Shown here in pieces: positions 12,950-26,400 of a DNA stretch of 64,000 nt. The stretch covers positions 17,311,001 through 17,375,000 of the forward strand of contig NC_071351.1 of NCBI RefSeq assembly GCF_027744825.2. Reading direction: 5' to 3'. Source of the stretch: Synchiropus splendidus. Taxonomy: Eukaryota; Chordata; Actinopteri; Syngnathiformes; Callionymidae. Position numbers and translations under genes: made by a program. The first letter of the stretch is position 1. Each line of letters opens with the position of its first letter. Below the pieces are notes generated by a model. It saw nothing but the letters and a program-made list of their open reading frames with translations, was not told where the DNA came from and did not search any database.

Positions 12950-15900
12950 CTTCCCTGCAGAGTTATGGCACAATGCGTAAAACGCGTTTTCAGCCTGAGA
13001 TAAGGTCGATTCCGGAACGCCAAACATAAAAAAGTTGATAACTTTGGAAAACACTTCAGACAGCTTCGATTTGATGTGGAACTACAAGAAAGACCCTTTG
13101 TGCTATAGTGGGAGGTTTAAATTTAATGTTCAGAAGCTTCTCTGCAAAGTTATGGTACAATGCAGAAAACGCATTTTGAGCCAGAGATAAGGTCGATTCC
13201 GGAACGCCAAACATAAAAATGTTGATAACTTTGGAAAAACACTTCAGACAACCTAGATTTGATGTGCAACTGCTAGAAACACCCTTTCTGTTGTCGTGGG
13301 AGGTGAAAGTTTCATGTTCTGAAGCTTCTCTGCAAAGTTATGGCACAATGCAGAAAACGCGTTTTCAGCCTGAGATAAGGTGGGTTCCGGAACGCCAAAC
13401 ATAAAAATGTTGATAAGTTTGGAAAAACACTTCAGACAGCTTCGATTTGATGTGCAACTACTAGAAAGGCCCTTTCTGCTACAGTGGGAGGTGAAAATTT
13501 CATGTTCTGAAGCTTCCCTCCAAAGTTATGGCACAATGCAGAAAACGGCTTTTCAGCCTGAGATAAGGTCGATTTCGGAACGGCAATATAATAATGTTGA
13601 TAACGTTGGAAAAACACTTCAGACCGCTTAGATTTGATGTGCAACTACTAGAAAGACCCTTTCTGCTATAGTGGGAGGTGAAAATTTAATGTTCTGAAGC
13701 TTCCCTGCAAAGTTATGGCACAATGCAGAAAACGCGTTTTCAGCCTGAGATAAGGTCGATTCCGGAACGCCAAACATAAAAATGTTGATAACTTTGGAAA
13801 AACACTTATGACAGCTTCGATTTGATGTGCAACTAATAGAAAGGCCCTTTCAACTATAGTGGGAGGTGAAAATTTCATGTTCTGAGGCTTCACTGCAAAG
13901 TTATGGCACAATGCAGAAAACACGTTTTCAGCCTGAGATAAGGTCGATTCCGGAACGCCAAACATAAAAATGTTGATAACTTTGGAAAAACACTTCAGAC
14001 AGCTTAGATTTGATGTGCAACTACGAGAAAGTCCCCTTCTGCTGTAGTGGAATGTGAAAATTTCATGTTCTGAAGATTCCCTGCAAAGTTATGACACAAT
14101 GCAGAAAACACGTTTTGAGCCTGAGATAAGGTCGATTCCGGAACGCCAAACATAAAAATGTTGATAACTTTGGAAAAACACTTCAGACAGCTTAGATTTG
14201 ATGTGCAACTACTAGAAAGACCCTTTCTGCTACAGTGGGAGGTGAAAATTTCATGTTCTGAAGCTTCTCTGCAAAGTTATGGCACAATGCAGAAAACGCG
14301 TTTTCAGCCTGAGATAAGGTGGGTGCCGGAACGCCAAACATAAAAATGTTGATAAGTTTGGAAAAACACTTCAGACAGCTTCGATTTGATGTGCAACTAC
14401 TAGAAAGGCCCTTTCTGCTATAGTGGGAGGTGAAAATATCATGTTCTTAAGCTTCCCTCCAAAGTTATGGCACATTGCAGAAAACGGCTTTTCAGCCTGA
14501 GATAAGGTCGATTCCGGAACGGCAATATAATAATGTTGATAACGTTGGAAAAACACTTCAGACCGCTTAGATTTGATGTGCAACTACTAGAAAGACCCTT
14601 TCTGCTATAGTGGGAGGTGAAAATTTGATGTTCTGAAGCTTCCCTGCAAAGTTATGGCACAATGCAGAAAACGCGTTTTCAGCCTGAGATAAGGTTGATT
14701 CCGGAACGCCAAACATAAAAATGTTGATAACTTTGGAAAAACACATCAGACAGCTTCGATTTGATGTGCAACTACTAGAAAGACCATTTCTGCTATTGTG
14801 GGAGGTCAAAATTTCATGTTCTGAAGCTTCCCTGCAGAGTTATGGCACAATGCGTAAAACGCGTTTTCAGCCTGAGATAAGGTCGATTCCGGAACGCCAA
14901 ACATAAAAAAGTTGATAACTTTGGAAAACACTTCAGACAGCTTCGATTTGATGTGGAACTACAAGAAAGACCCTTTGTGCTATAGTGGGAGGTTTAAATT
15001 TAATGTTCAGAAGCTTCTCTGCAAAGTTATGGTACAATGCAGAAAACGCATTTTGAGCCAGAGATAAGGTCGATTCCGGAACGCCAAACATAAAAATGTT
15101 GATAACTTTGGAAAAACACTTCAGACAACCTAGATTTGATGTGCAACTGCTAGAAACACCCTTTCTGTTGTCGTGGGAGGTGAAAGTTTCATGTTCTGAA
15201 GCTTCTCTGCAAAGTTATGGCACAATGCAGAAAACGCGTTTTCAGCCTGAGATAAGGTGGGTTCCGGAACGCCAAACATAAAAATGTTGATAAGTTTGGA
15301 AAAACACTTCAGACAGCTTCGATTTGATGTGCAACTACTAGAAAGGCCCTTTCTGCTACAGTGGGAGGTGAAAATTTCATGTTCTGAAGCTTCCCTCCAA
15401 AGTTATGGCACAATGCAGAAAACGGCTTTTCAGCCTGAGATAAGGTCGATTTCGGAACGGCAATATAATAATGTTGATAACGTTGGAAAAACACTTCAGA
15501 CCGCTTAGATTTGATGTGCAACTACTAGAAAGACCCTTTCTGCTATAGTGGGAGGTGAAAATTTAATGTTCTGAAGCTTCCCTGCAAAGTTATGGCACAA
15601 TGCAGAAAACGCGTTTTCAGCCTGAGATAAGGTCGATTCCGGAACGCCAAACATAAAAATGTTGATAACTTTGGAAAAACACTTCAGACAGCTTAGATTT
15701 GATGTGCAACTACTAGAAAGACCCTTTCTGCTACAGTGGGAGGTGAAAATTTCATGTTCTGAAGCTTCTCTGCAAAGTTATGGCACAATGCAGAAAACGC
15801 GTTTTCAGCCTGAGATAAGGTGGGTTCCGGAACGCCAAACATAAAAATGTTGATAAGTTTGGAAAAACACTTCAGACAGCTTCGATTTGATGTGCAACTA

Positions 15901-16260
15901 CTAGAAAGGCCCTTTCTGCTATAGTGGGAGGTGAAAATATCATGTTCTTAAGCTTCCCTCCAAAGTTATGGCACAATGCAGAAAACGGCTTTTCAGCCTG
16001 AGATAAGGTCGATTCCGGAACGGCAATATAATAATGTTGATAACGTTGGAAAAACACTTCAGACCGCTTAGATTTGATGTGCAACTACTAGAAAGACCCT
16101 TTCTGCTATAGTGGGAGGTGAAAATTTGATGTTCTGAAGCTTCCCTGCAAAGTTATGGCACAATGCAGAAAACGCGTTATCAGCCTGAGATAAGGTCGAT
16201 TCCGGAACGCCAAACATAAAAATGTTGATAACTTTGGAAAAACACTTCAGACAGCTTCGA
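12950..16260. repeat. Higher-order satellite block, nested 10-mer and 8-mer duplications
   Basis: The segment from about 12,950 to 13,770 recurs at an offset of 1,877 bp (ten monomers minus 3 bp). The segment from about 14,160 to 14,760 recurs at an offset of 1,501 bp (eight monomers minus 3 bp). Diagnostic changes shared by the copies include GGCAATATAATAATGTTGATAACG (seen near 13,580, 14,522, 15,457 and 16,022) and CTTCAGACCGC. By eye the copies are almost identical, so this is the most recently amplified part of the array. Confidence 0.8.
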
Positions 16261-18125
16261 TTTGATGTGCAACTACTAGAAAGGCCCTTTCTACTATAGT
16301 GGGAGGTGAAAATTTCATGTTCTGAGGCTTCACTGCAAAGTTATGGCACAATGCAGAAAACACGTTTTCAGCCTGAGATAAAGTGGGTTCCGGAACGCCA
16401 AACATAAGAGTGTTGATAACTTTGGAAAAACACTTCAGACAGCTTAGATTTGATGTGCAATTACTAGAAAGACCCTTTCTGCTATAGTGGGATGTGAAAA
16501 TTTCATGTTCTGAAGCTTCCCTGCAAAGTTATATCACAATGCAGAAAACGCATTTTCAGCCAGAGATAAGGTCGATTCTGGAATGCCAAACATAAAAATG
16601 TTGATAACTTTGGAAAAACACTTCAGACAGCTTAGATTTGATGTGCAACTATTAGAAAGACCCTTTCTGCTATAGTGAGAGGTGAAAATTTCATGTTCTG
16701 AAGCTTCCCTGCAAAGATATGGCACAATGCAGAAAACGCGTTTTCAGCCTGAGATAAGGAGGGTTCCGGAACGCCAAACAAAAAAATATGATAACTTTGG
16801 AACAACACTTCAGACAGCTTAGATTTGATGTGCAACGACTAGAAAGACCGTTTCTGTGTAGTGGGAGTTGAAATTTTCATGTTCTGAAGCTTCCCTGCAA
16901 ATTTACGGCACAATGCAGAAAACGCGTTTTCAGCCTGAGATAAGGTCGATTCAGGAACGCCAAACATAAAAATGTTGATAACTTTGGAAAAACACTTCAA
17001 ACAGCTTAGATTTGATGCGCAACTACTAGAAAGACCCTTTCTGCTATAGTGGGAGGTGAAAATTTCATGTTCTGAAGCTTCTCTGCAAAGTTATGGCACA
17101 ATGCAGAAAACGCGTTTTCAGCCTGAGATAAGGTGGGTTTCGGAACGCCAAGCATAAAAATGTTGATAACTTTGGAAAAAGACTTCAAACAGCTTCGATT
17201 TGATGTGCAACTACTAGAAAGGCCCTTTCTACTATAGTGGGAGGTGAAAATTTCATGTTCTGAGGCTTCACTGCAAAGTTATGGCACAATGCAGAAAACA
17301 CGTTTTCAGCCTGAGATAAAGTGGGTTCCGGAACGCCAAACATAAGAGTGTTGATAACTTTGGAAAAACACTTCAGACAGCTTAGATTTGATGTGCAATT
17401 ACTAGAAAGACCCTTTCTGCTATAGTGGGATGTGAAAATTTCATGTTCTGAAGCTTCCCTGCAAAGTTATATCACAATGCAGAAAACGCATTTTCAGCCA
17501 GAGATAAGGTCGATTCTGGAATGCCAAACATAAAAATGTTGATAACTTTGGAAAAACACTTCAGACAGCTTAGATTTGATGTGCAACTATTAGAAAGACC
17601 CTTTCTGCTATAGTGAGAGGTGAAAATTTCATGTTTTGAAGCTTCCCTGCAAATATATGGCACAATGCAGAAAACGCGTTTTCAGCCTGAGATAAGGAGG
17701 GTTCCGGAACGCCAAACAAAAAAATATGATAACTTTGGAACAACACTTCAGACAGCTTAGATTTGATGTGCAACGACTAGAAAGACCGTTTCTGTGTAGT
17801 GGGAGTTGAAATTTTCATGTTCTGAAGCTTCCCTGCAAATTTACGGCACAATGCAGAAAACGCGTTTTCAGCCTGAGATAAGGTCGATTCAGGAACGCCA
17901 AACATAAAAATGTTGATAACTTTGGAAAAACACTTCAAACAGCTTAGATTTGATGCGCAACTACTAGAAAGACCCTTTCTGCTATAGTGGGAGGTGAAAA
18001 TTTCATGTTCTGAAGCTTCTCTGCAAAGTTATGGCACAATGCAGAAAACGCGTTTTCAGCCTGAGATAAGGTGGGTTTCGGAACGCCAAGCATAAAAATG
18101 TTGATAACTTTGGAAAAAGACTTCA
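16260..18125. repeat. Higher-order satellite block, 5-mer tandem duplication (938 bp)
   Basis: About 930 bp starting near 16,260 is repeated immediately downstream at an offset of 938 bp (five monomers minus 2 bp). The copies share private changes, including the short monomer with AAAAAAATATGATAACTTTGG and GACCGTTTCTGTGTAGTGG. Only a few substitutions separate the two copies. Confidence 0.8.
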
Positions 18126-21100
18126 AACAGCTTAGATTTGATGCGCAACTACTAGAAAGACCCTTTCTGCTATAGTGGGAGGTGAAAATTTCATGTTCTG
18201 AACCTTTCCTTAGAATATATGGCACAATGCAAAAAACACGTTTTCAGACTGAGATAAGGTGGGTTCCAGAACGCCAAACATAAAAATGTTGATAACATTG
18301 GAAAAACATTTCAGACAGCTTAGATTTGATCTGCAACTACTCGAAAGACCCTTTCTGCTATAGTGGGTGGTGAAAATTTCATGTGCTGAAGCTTTATGCA
18401 AAGTTATGGCACAATGCGTAAAACGCGTTTTCAGCCTGAGATAAGGTCGATTCCGGAACGCCAAACATAAAAATGTTGATAACTTTGTAAAAACACTTCA
18501 GACAGCTTAGATTTGATGTGCAACTACTAGAAAGACCCTTTCTGCTATAGTGGGAGGTGAAAATTTCATTTTCTGAAGCTTCCCTGAAAAGTTATGGCAC
18601 AATGCGTAAAACGCGTTTTCAGCCTGAGATAAGGTCGATTCCAGAACGCCAAACATAAAAATGTTGATAACTATGGAAAAACACTTCAGACAGCTTAGAT
18701 TTGATATGCAACTACTAGAAAGACCCTTTCTGCTATTGTGGGAGGTGAACATTTCATGTTCTGAAGCTTCCCTGAGAAGTTATGGCACAATGCACAAAAC
18801 GCGTTTTCAGCCTGAGATAAGGTGCGTTCCGGAACGCCAAACGTAAAAATGTTGATAACTTTGGAACAACACTTCAGAGAGCTTAGATTTGATGTGCAAC
18901 TACAAGAAAGACCCTTTCTGCTATAGTGGGAGGTGAAAATTTCATTTTCTGAAGCTTCCCTGAAAAGTTATGGCACAATGCGTAAAACGCGTTTTCAGCC
19001 TCAGATAAGGTCGATTCTGGAACGCCAAACATAAAAATGTTGATAACTATGGAAAAACACTTCAGACAGCTTAGATTTGATGTGCAACTACTAGAAAGAC
19101 CCTTTCTGCTATAGTGGGAGGTGAAAATTTCATGTTCTGAAGCTTCCCTGAGAAGTTATGGCACAATGCACAAAACGCGTTTTCAGCCTGAGATAAGGTG
19201 GGTTCCGGAACGCCAAACGTAAAAATGTTGATAACTTTGGAACAACACTTCAGAGAGCTTAGATTTGATGTGCAACTACTAGAAAGACCCTTTCTGCTAT
19301 AGTGGGAGGTGAAAATTTCATTTTCTGAAGCTTCCCTCCAAGGTTTTGGCAAAATGCGTAAAACGCGTTTTCAGCCTCAGATAAGGTCGATTCTGGAACG
19401 CCAAACATAAAAAAGTTGATAACTTTGGAAAAACACTTCAGACAGCTTAGATTTGATGTGCAACTACTAGAAAGACCCTTTCTGCTATAGTGGGAGGTGA
19501 AAATTTAATGTTCTGAAGCTTCCCTGCAAAGTTATGGCACAATGGAGAAAACGCGTTTTCAGCCTGAGATAAGGTCGATTCCGGAACGCCAAATTTAAAA
19601 ATGTTGATAACTTTGACAAAACACTTCAGACATCTTAGATTTGATGTGCAACTACTAGAAAGACCCTTTCTGCTATTGTGGGAGGTGAAAATTTCATGTT
19701 CTGAAGCTTCCCTGCAAAGTTATTGCACAATACAGAAAACGCGTTTTCAAACTGAGATTACGTCGATTCCGGAACGCCAAACATGAAAATGTTTATAACT
19801 TTGAAAAACACTTCAGACAGCTTAGATTTGATGTGCAACTACTAGAAAGACCCTTTCTGCTATAGTGGCAGGTGAAAATTTAATGTTCTGATGTTTCATT
19901 GCAAAGTTATGGGACAATGCGTAAAACGCGTGTTCAGCCTGAGACAAGGTCGATTCCGGAATGCCAAACATAAAAAAGTTGATAACTTTGGTAAAACACT
20001 TCAGACAGCTTAGATTTGATGTGCAACTACTAGAAAGACCCTTTCTGCTATAGTGGGAGGTGGAAATTTCATGTTCTGAAGCTTCCCTGCAAAGTTATGG
20101 CACAATGCAGAAAACGCGTTTTCAGCCTGAGATAAGGTCGATTTCGGAACGCAAAATATAAAAACGTTGATAACTTTGACAAAACACTTCAGACAGCTTA
20201 GATTTGATGTGCAACTACTAGAAAGACCCTTTCTGCTAGTGTGGGAGGTGGAAATTTCATGTGCTGAAGCTTTATGCAAAGTTATGGCACAATGCGTAAA
20301 ACACGTTTTCAGCCTGAGATAAGGTCGATTCCGGAACGCCAAACATAAAATTGTTGATGACTTCTGAAAAACAATTCAGACCGCTTAGATTTGATGTGCA
20401 ACTACTAGAAAGACCCTTTCTGCTATGGTGGGAGGTAAAAATTTCATGTTCTGAAGCTTCCCTGCAAAGTTATAGCACAATTCAGAAAACGCGTTTTCAG
20501 CCGGAGATGAGGTCGATTCCGGAACGCTAAACATAAAAATGGTGATAACTTTGGAAAAATACTTCAGACAGCTTAGATTTGATGTGCAACTACCAGAAAG
20601 ACCCTTTCTGCTATAGTGGGAGGTGAAAATTTCATGTTCTGAAGCTTCCCTGCAAAGTTATGGAACAATGCAGAAAACGTGTTTTCCGCCTGAGATAAGG
20701 TCGATTCCGGAACGCCAAACATAAAAATGTTGATAACTTCTGAAAAACACTTCAGACCGCTTAGATTTGTTGTGCAACTACTAGAAAGACCCTTTCTGCT
20801 ATAGTGGGAGGTGAAAATTTTATGTTCTGAAGCTTCCCTGCAAAGTTATAGCACAATTCAGAAAACGCGTTTTCAGCCGGAGATTAGGTCGATTCCGGAA
20901 CGCCAAACATAAAAATGTTGATAACTTTGGAAAAACACTTCAGACAGCTTAGATTTGATGTGCAACTACTAGAAAGACCCTTTCTGCTATAGTGGGAGGT
21001 GAAAAATTCATGTTCTGAAGCTTCCCTGCAAAGTTATGGCACAATGCAGAAAACGCGTTTTCAGCCTGAGATAAGGTCGATTCTGGAACGCCAAACATAA

Positions 21101-24100
21101 AAATGGTGATAACTTTGGAAAAACACTTCATACAGTTTAAATTTGATGTGCAACTACCAGAAAGATCCTTTCTGCCATAGTGGGAGGTGAAAATTCCATG
21201 TTCTGAAGCTTCCCTGCAAAGTTATGGCACAATGCAGAAAACGCGTTTTCAGCCTGAGATAAGGTCGATTCCGGAATGCCAAACATAAAAATGTTGCTAA
21301 CTTTGGAAAAACACTTCAGACAGCTGAGATTTGATGAACAACTACTAGTAAGACCCATTCTGCTATAGTGGGAGGTGAAAATTTCATGTTCTGAAGCTTC
21401 CCTGCAAAGTTATGGCTCAATGCAGAAAACTCGTTTTCAGCCTGAGATAAGGTGGGTTCCGGAATGCCAAACATAAAAATGTTGATAACTTTGAAAAAAC
21501 ACTTCAGACAGCTTAGATTTGATGTGCAACTACGAGAAAGACCCTTTCTGCTATAGAGGAGGTGAAAATTTCATGTTCTGAAGCTTCCCTGCAAAGTTAT
21601 GGCTCAATGCAGAAAACACGTTTTCAGCCTGAGATAAGGTGGGTTCCGGAATGCCAAACATAAAAATGTTAATAACTTTGAAAAAACACTTCAGACAGCT
21701 GAGATTTGATGTGCAACTACTAGAAAGACCCTTTCTGCTATAGTGGGAGGTTAAAATTTCATGTTCTGAAGCTTTATGCAAAGTCATGGCACAATGCGTA
21801 AAACGCGTTTTCAGCCTGAGATAAGGTCGATTCCGGAACGCCAAACATAAAAATGTTGATAACTTTGGAAAAACACTTCAGACAGCTTAGATTTGAAGTG
21901 CAACTACTAGAAAGACCCTTTCTGCTACAGTGGGATGTGAAAATTTCATGTTCTGAAGCTTCCCTGCAAAGTTATGGCTCAATGCAGAAAACGCGTTTTC
22001 AGCCTGAGATAAGGTGGGTTCCGGAATGCCAAACATAAAAATGTTAATAACTTTGAAAAAACACTTCAGACAGCTGAGATTTGATGTGCAACTACTAGAA
22101 AGACCCTTTCTGCTATAGCGGGAGGTTAAAATTTCATGTTCTGAATCTTCCCCGCAAAGTTATGGCACAATGCAGAAAACACGTTTTCAGCCTGAGATAA
22201 GGTGGGTTCCGGAATGCCAAACATAAAAATGTTGATAACCTTGGAAAAACACTACAGACAGCTTAGATTTGATGTGCAACTACTAGAAAGACCCTTTCTG
22301 CTATAGTGGGAGGTTAAAATTTCATGTTCTGAAGCTTCCCTGCAAAGTTATGGCACAATGCAGAAAACGCGTTTTGAGCCTGAGATAATGTCGATTCCGG
22401 AACGCCAAACATAAATAAGTTGATAACTTTGGAAAAACACTTCAGTACGTTTAGATTTGATGTGCATCTACTAGAAAGACCCTTTCTGCTATAGTGGGTG
22501 CTGATAATTTCATGTTCTGAAGCTTTATGCAAAGTTTTGGAACAATGCGTAAAACGCGTTTTCAGCCTGAGATAAGGTGGGTTCCGGAACGCCAAACGTG
22601 AAAATGTTGACAACTTTGGAAAAGTACTTCAGACAGCTTAGATTTGATGTGCAACTACTAGAAAGGCCCTTTCTGCTATAGTGGGAAGTGAAAATTTCAT
22701 GTTCTGAGGCTTTATGCAAAGTTTTGGAACAATGCGTAAAACGCGTTTTCAGCCTGAGATAAGGTGGGTTCCGGAACGCCAAATGTAAAAATGTTGATAA
22801 CTTTGGAAAAACATTTCAGACAGCTTAGATTTGATGTGCAACTACTAGAGAGACCCTTTCTGCTATAGTGGGAAGTGAAAATTTCATGTTCTGATGCTCG
22901 CCTGCAAAGTTATGGCACATTGGGTCAAACGCATTTTCAGCCTGAGATAAAGTCGATTCCGGAACGCCAAGCAAAAAAATGTTGATAACTTTGGAAAAAC
23001 ACTTCAGACCGCTTAGATTTGATGTGCAACTACTAGAAAGACCCTTTCTGCTATAGTGGGAGGTGAAAATTTGATGTTCTGAAGCTTCCCTGCAAGTTAT
23101 GGCACAATGCAGAAAACGCGTTTTCACCCTGAGATAAGGTCAATTCCGGTACGCCAAACATAAAAATGTTGATAACCTTTGAAAAACACTTCAGACAGAT
23201 TAGATTTGATGTGCATCTACTAAAAGACCCTTTCTGTTATAGTGGGAGGTGAAAATTTCATATTCTGAAGATTTATGCAAAGTTATGGAAAAATGCGTGA
23301 AACGCGTTTTTAGCCTGAGATAAGGTGGGTTCCGGAATGCCAAACATAAAAAAGTTGATAACTTTGGAAAAACACTTCAGACAGCTTAGATTTGATGTGC
23401 AACTACTAGAAAGACCCTTTCTGCTATAGTGGGAGGTGAAATTTTCATGTTCTAAAGCTTCCCTGCAAAGTTATGGCACAATGCAGAAAACGCAATTTCA
23501 AACTGAGATTAGGTCGATTCCGGAACGCCAAACATAAAAATGTTGACAACTTTGGAAAAAGACTTCAGACAGCTTAGATCTGATGTGCAACTACTAGAAA
23601 GATCATTTCTGCTATAGTGGGAGGTGAAATTTTCATGTTCTGAAGCTTCCCTGCAAAGTTATGGTAAAATGCGTAAAACGCGATTTCAGCCTGAGATAAG
23701 GTCGATTCCGGAACGCCAAACATAAAAATGTTGATAACTTAGGAAAAACACTTCAGACAGCTTTTATTTGATGTGCAACGACTAGAAAGACCCTTTCTCC
23801 TGATGTGGGAGGTGAAAATTTTATGTTCTGAAGCTTCCCTGCAAAGTTATGGCACAATGCAGAAAATACGTTTTCAGAATGAGATAAGGTGATTTCCGGA
23901 ACGCCAAAAGTAAAAATGTTGATAACTTTGGAAAAACACTTCAGACAGCTTAGATTTGATGTGCAACTACTAGAAAGACCCTTTCTGCTTTAGTGGGATG
24001 TGAAAATTTCATGTTCTGAAGCTTTATGCAAAGTTATGGCACAATGTGTAAAACACGTTTTCAGCCTGAGATACGGTCGATTCCGGAACGGCAAACATAA

Positions 24101-24929
24101 AAATGTAGATAACTTAGGAAAAACACTTCAGACAGCTGAGATTTGATGTGCAACTACTAGAAAAATCCTTTCTGATATAGTGGGAGGTGAAAAGTCAATG
24201 TTCTGAAGCTTCCCTGCAAAGTTATGGCACAATGTAGGAAACGCGTTTTCAGCCTGAGATAAGGTGGATTCCGAAAAGGCAAACATAAAAATGTTGATAA
24301 CTTTGGTAAAACACTTCAGACAGCTTAGATTTGATGTGCAACTACTAGAAAGACCATTTCTGCTATAGTGGGAGGTGAAATTTTCATGTTCTGAAGCTTC
24401 CCTGCAAGGTTATGGCACAATGCGTAAAACGCGTTTTAAGCCTGAGACAAGGTCGATTCCGGAACGCCAAACATGAAAATTTTGATAACTTTGGAAAAAC
24501 AATTCAGACAGCTTAAATTTGATGTGCAACTACCAGAAAGACCCTTTCTGATATAGTGGGAGGTGAAAATTCCATGTTCTGAAGCTTCCCTGCAAAGTTA
24601 TGGCACAAAGCAGAAAACGCGTTTTCAGCCTCAGATAAGGTGGGTTCCGGAACGGCAAACATAAAAATGTTGATAACTTTGGAAAAACACTGCAGACAGC
24701 TTAGATTTGATGTGCAACTACTAGAAAGACCCTTTCTGCTATAGTGGGAGGTGAAATTTTCATGTTCTGAAGCTTCCCTGCAAAGTCATGGCAAAATGCG
24801 TAAAACGCGTTTTCAGCCTGAGATAAGGTCGATTCCGGAACGCCAAACATAAAAATGTTGATAACTTTTGAAAAACACTTCAGACAGCTTAGATTTGATG
24901 TGCAACTACTAGAAAGACCCTTTCTGCTA

Positions 24930-26400
24930 TAGTGGGAGGTGCAAGTTTTATGTTCTGAAGCGTCCCTGCAAAGTTATAGCACAATGCAGAAAACGCGTTT
25001 TCAAACTGAGATTAGGTCGATTCCGGAACGCCAAACATAAAAATGTTGATAACTTTGGAAAAACACTTCAGACAGCTTAGATTTGATGTGCAACTACTAG
25101 AAAGACCCTTTCTGCTATAGGGTGAGGAGAAAATTTCATGTTCTTAAGCTTCCCTGCAAAGTTTTGGCACAATGCAGAAAACGCGTTTTCAGCCTGAGAT
25201 AAGGTTGGTTCCGGAACGCCAAACATAAAGATGTTGATAACTTTGAAAAAACACTTCAGACAGGTTGGATTTGTTGTGCAACTACTAGAAAAACCCTTTT
25301 TGCTATAGTGGGATCTGAAAAATTCATGTTCTGAAGCTTCCCTGCAAAGTTATTGCACAATGCAGAAAACTCGTTTTCAGCCTGAGAAACGGTGGCTTCC
25401 GGAACGCACAACAAAAAAATGTTGATAACTTAGGAAAAACACTTCAGTCAGCTTAAATTTCATGTGCAACTACTAGAAAGACCCTTTCTGCTATAGTGGG
25501 AGGTGAAATTTTCATGTTCTGAAGCTTCCCTGCAAAGTCATGGCAAAATGCGTAAAACGCGTTTTCAGCCTGAGATAAGGTCGATTCCGGAACGCCAAAC
25601 ATAAAAATGTTGATAACTTTTGAAAAACACTTCAGACAGCTTAGATTTGATGTGCAACTACTAGAAAGACCCTTTCTGCTATAGTGGGAGGTGAAATTTT
25701 CATGTTCTGAAGGTTCCCTGCAAAGTTATGGCACAATGTGAAAAACGCGATTTCAGCCTGAGATAAGGTCAATTCCGGAACGCCAAACATAAAAATTGTG
25801 ATAACTTTGATAAAACACTTCAGATAGCTTATATTTGAAGTGCAAGTACTTGACAGACCCTTTCTGCTATAGTGGGAGGTGAAAGTTTTATGTTCTGAAG
25901 CGTCCCTGCAAAGTTATAGCACAATGCAGAAAACGCGTTTTCAAACTGAGATTAGGTCGATTCCGGGACGCCAAACATAAAAATGTTGATAACTTTGGAA
26001 AAACACTTCAGACAGCTTAGATTTGATGTGCAACTACTAGAAAGACCCTTTCTGCTATAGGGTGAGGAGAAAATTTCATGTTCTTAAGCTTCCCTGCAAA
26101 GTTTTGGCACAATGCAGAAAACGCGTTTTCAGCCTGAGATAAGGTTGGTTCCGGAACGCCAAACATAAAGATGTTGATAACTTTGAAAAAACACTTCAGA
26201 CAGGTTGGATTTGTTGTGCAACTACTAGAAAAACCCTTTTTGCTATAGTGGGATCTGAAAAATTCATGTTCTGAAGCTTCCCTGCAAAGTTATTGCACAA
26301 TGCAGAAAACTCGTTTTCAGCCTGAGAAACGGTGGCTTCCGGAACGCAAAACAAAAAAAATGTAGATAACTTAGGAAAAACACTTCAGTCAGCTTAAATT
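24930..26400. repeat. Higher-order satellite block, 5-mer duplication (about 939 bp)
   Basis: The run beginning with GTTTTATGTTCTGAAGCGTCC near 24,950 recurs near 25,889, together with the downstream variants GGGTGAGGAGAAAATTTC and CAGGTTGGATTTGTTG. The offset is about 939 bp, five monomers minus 1 bp. Confidence 0.75.
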
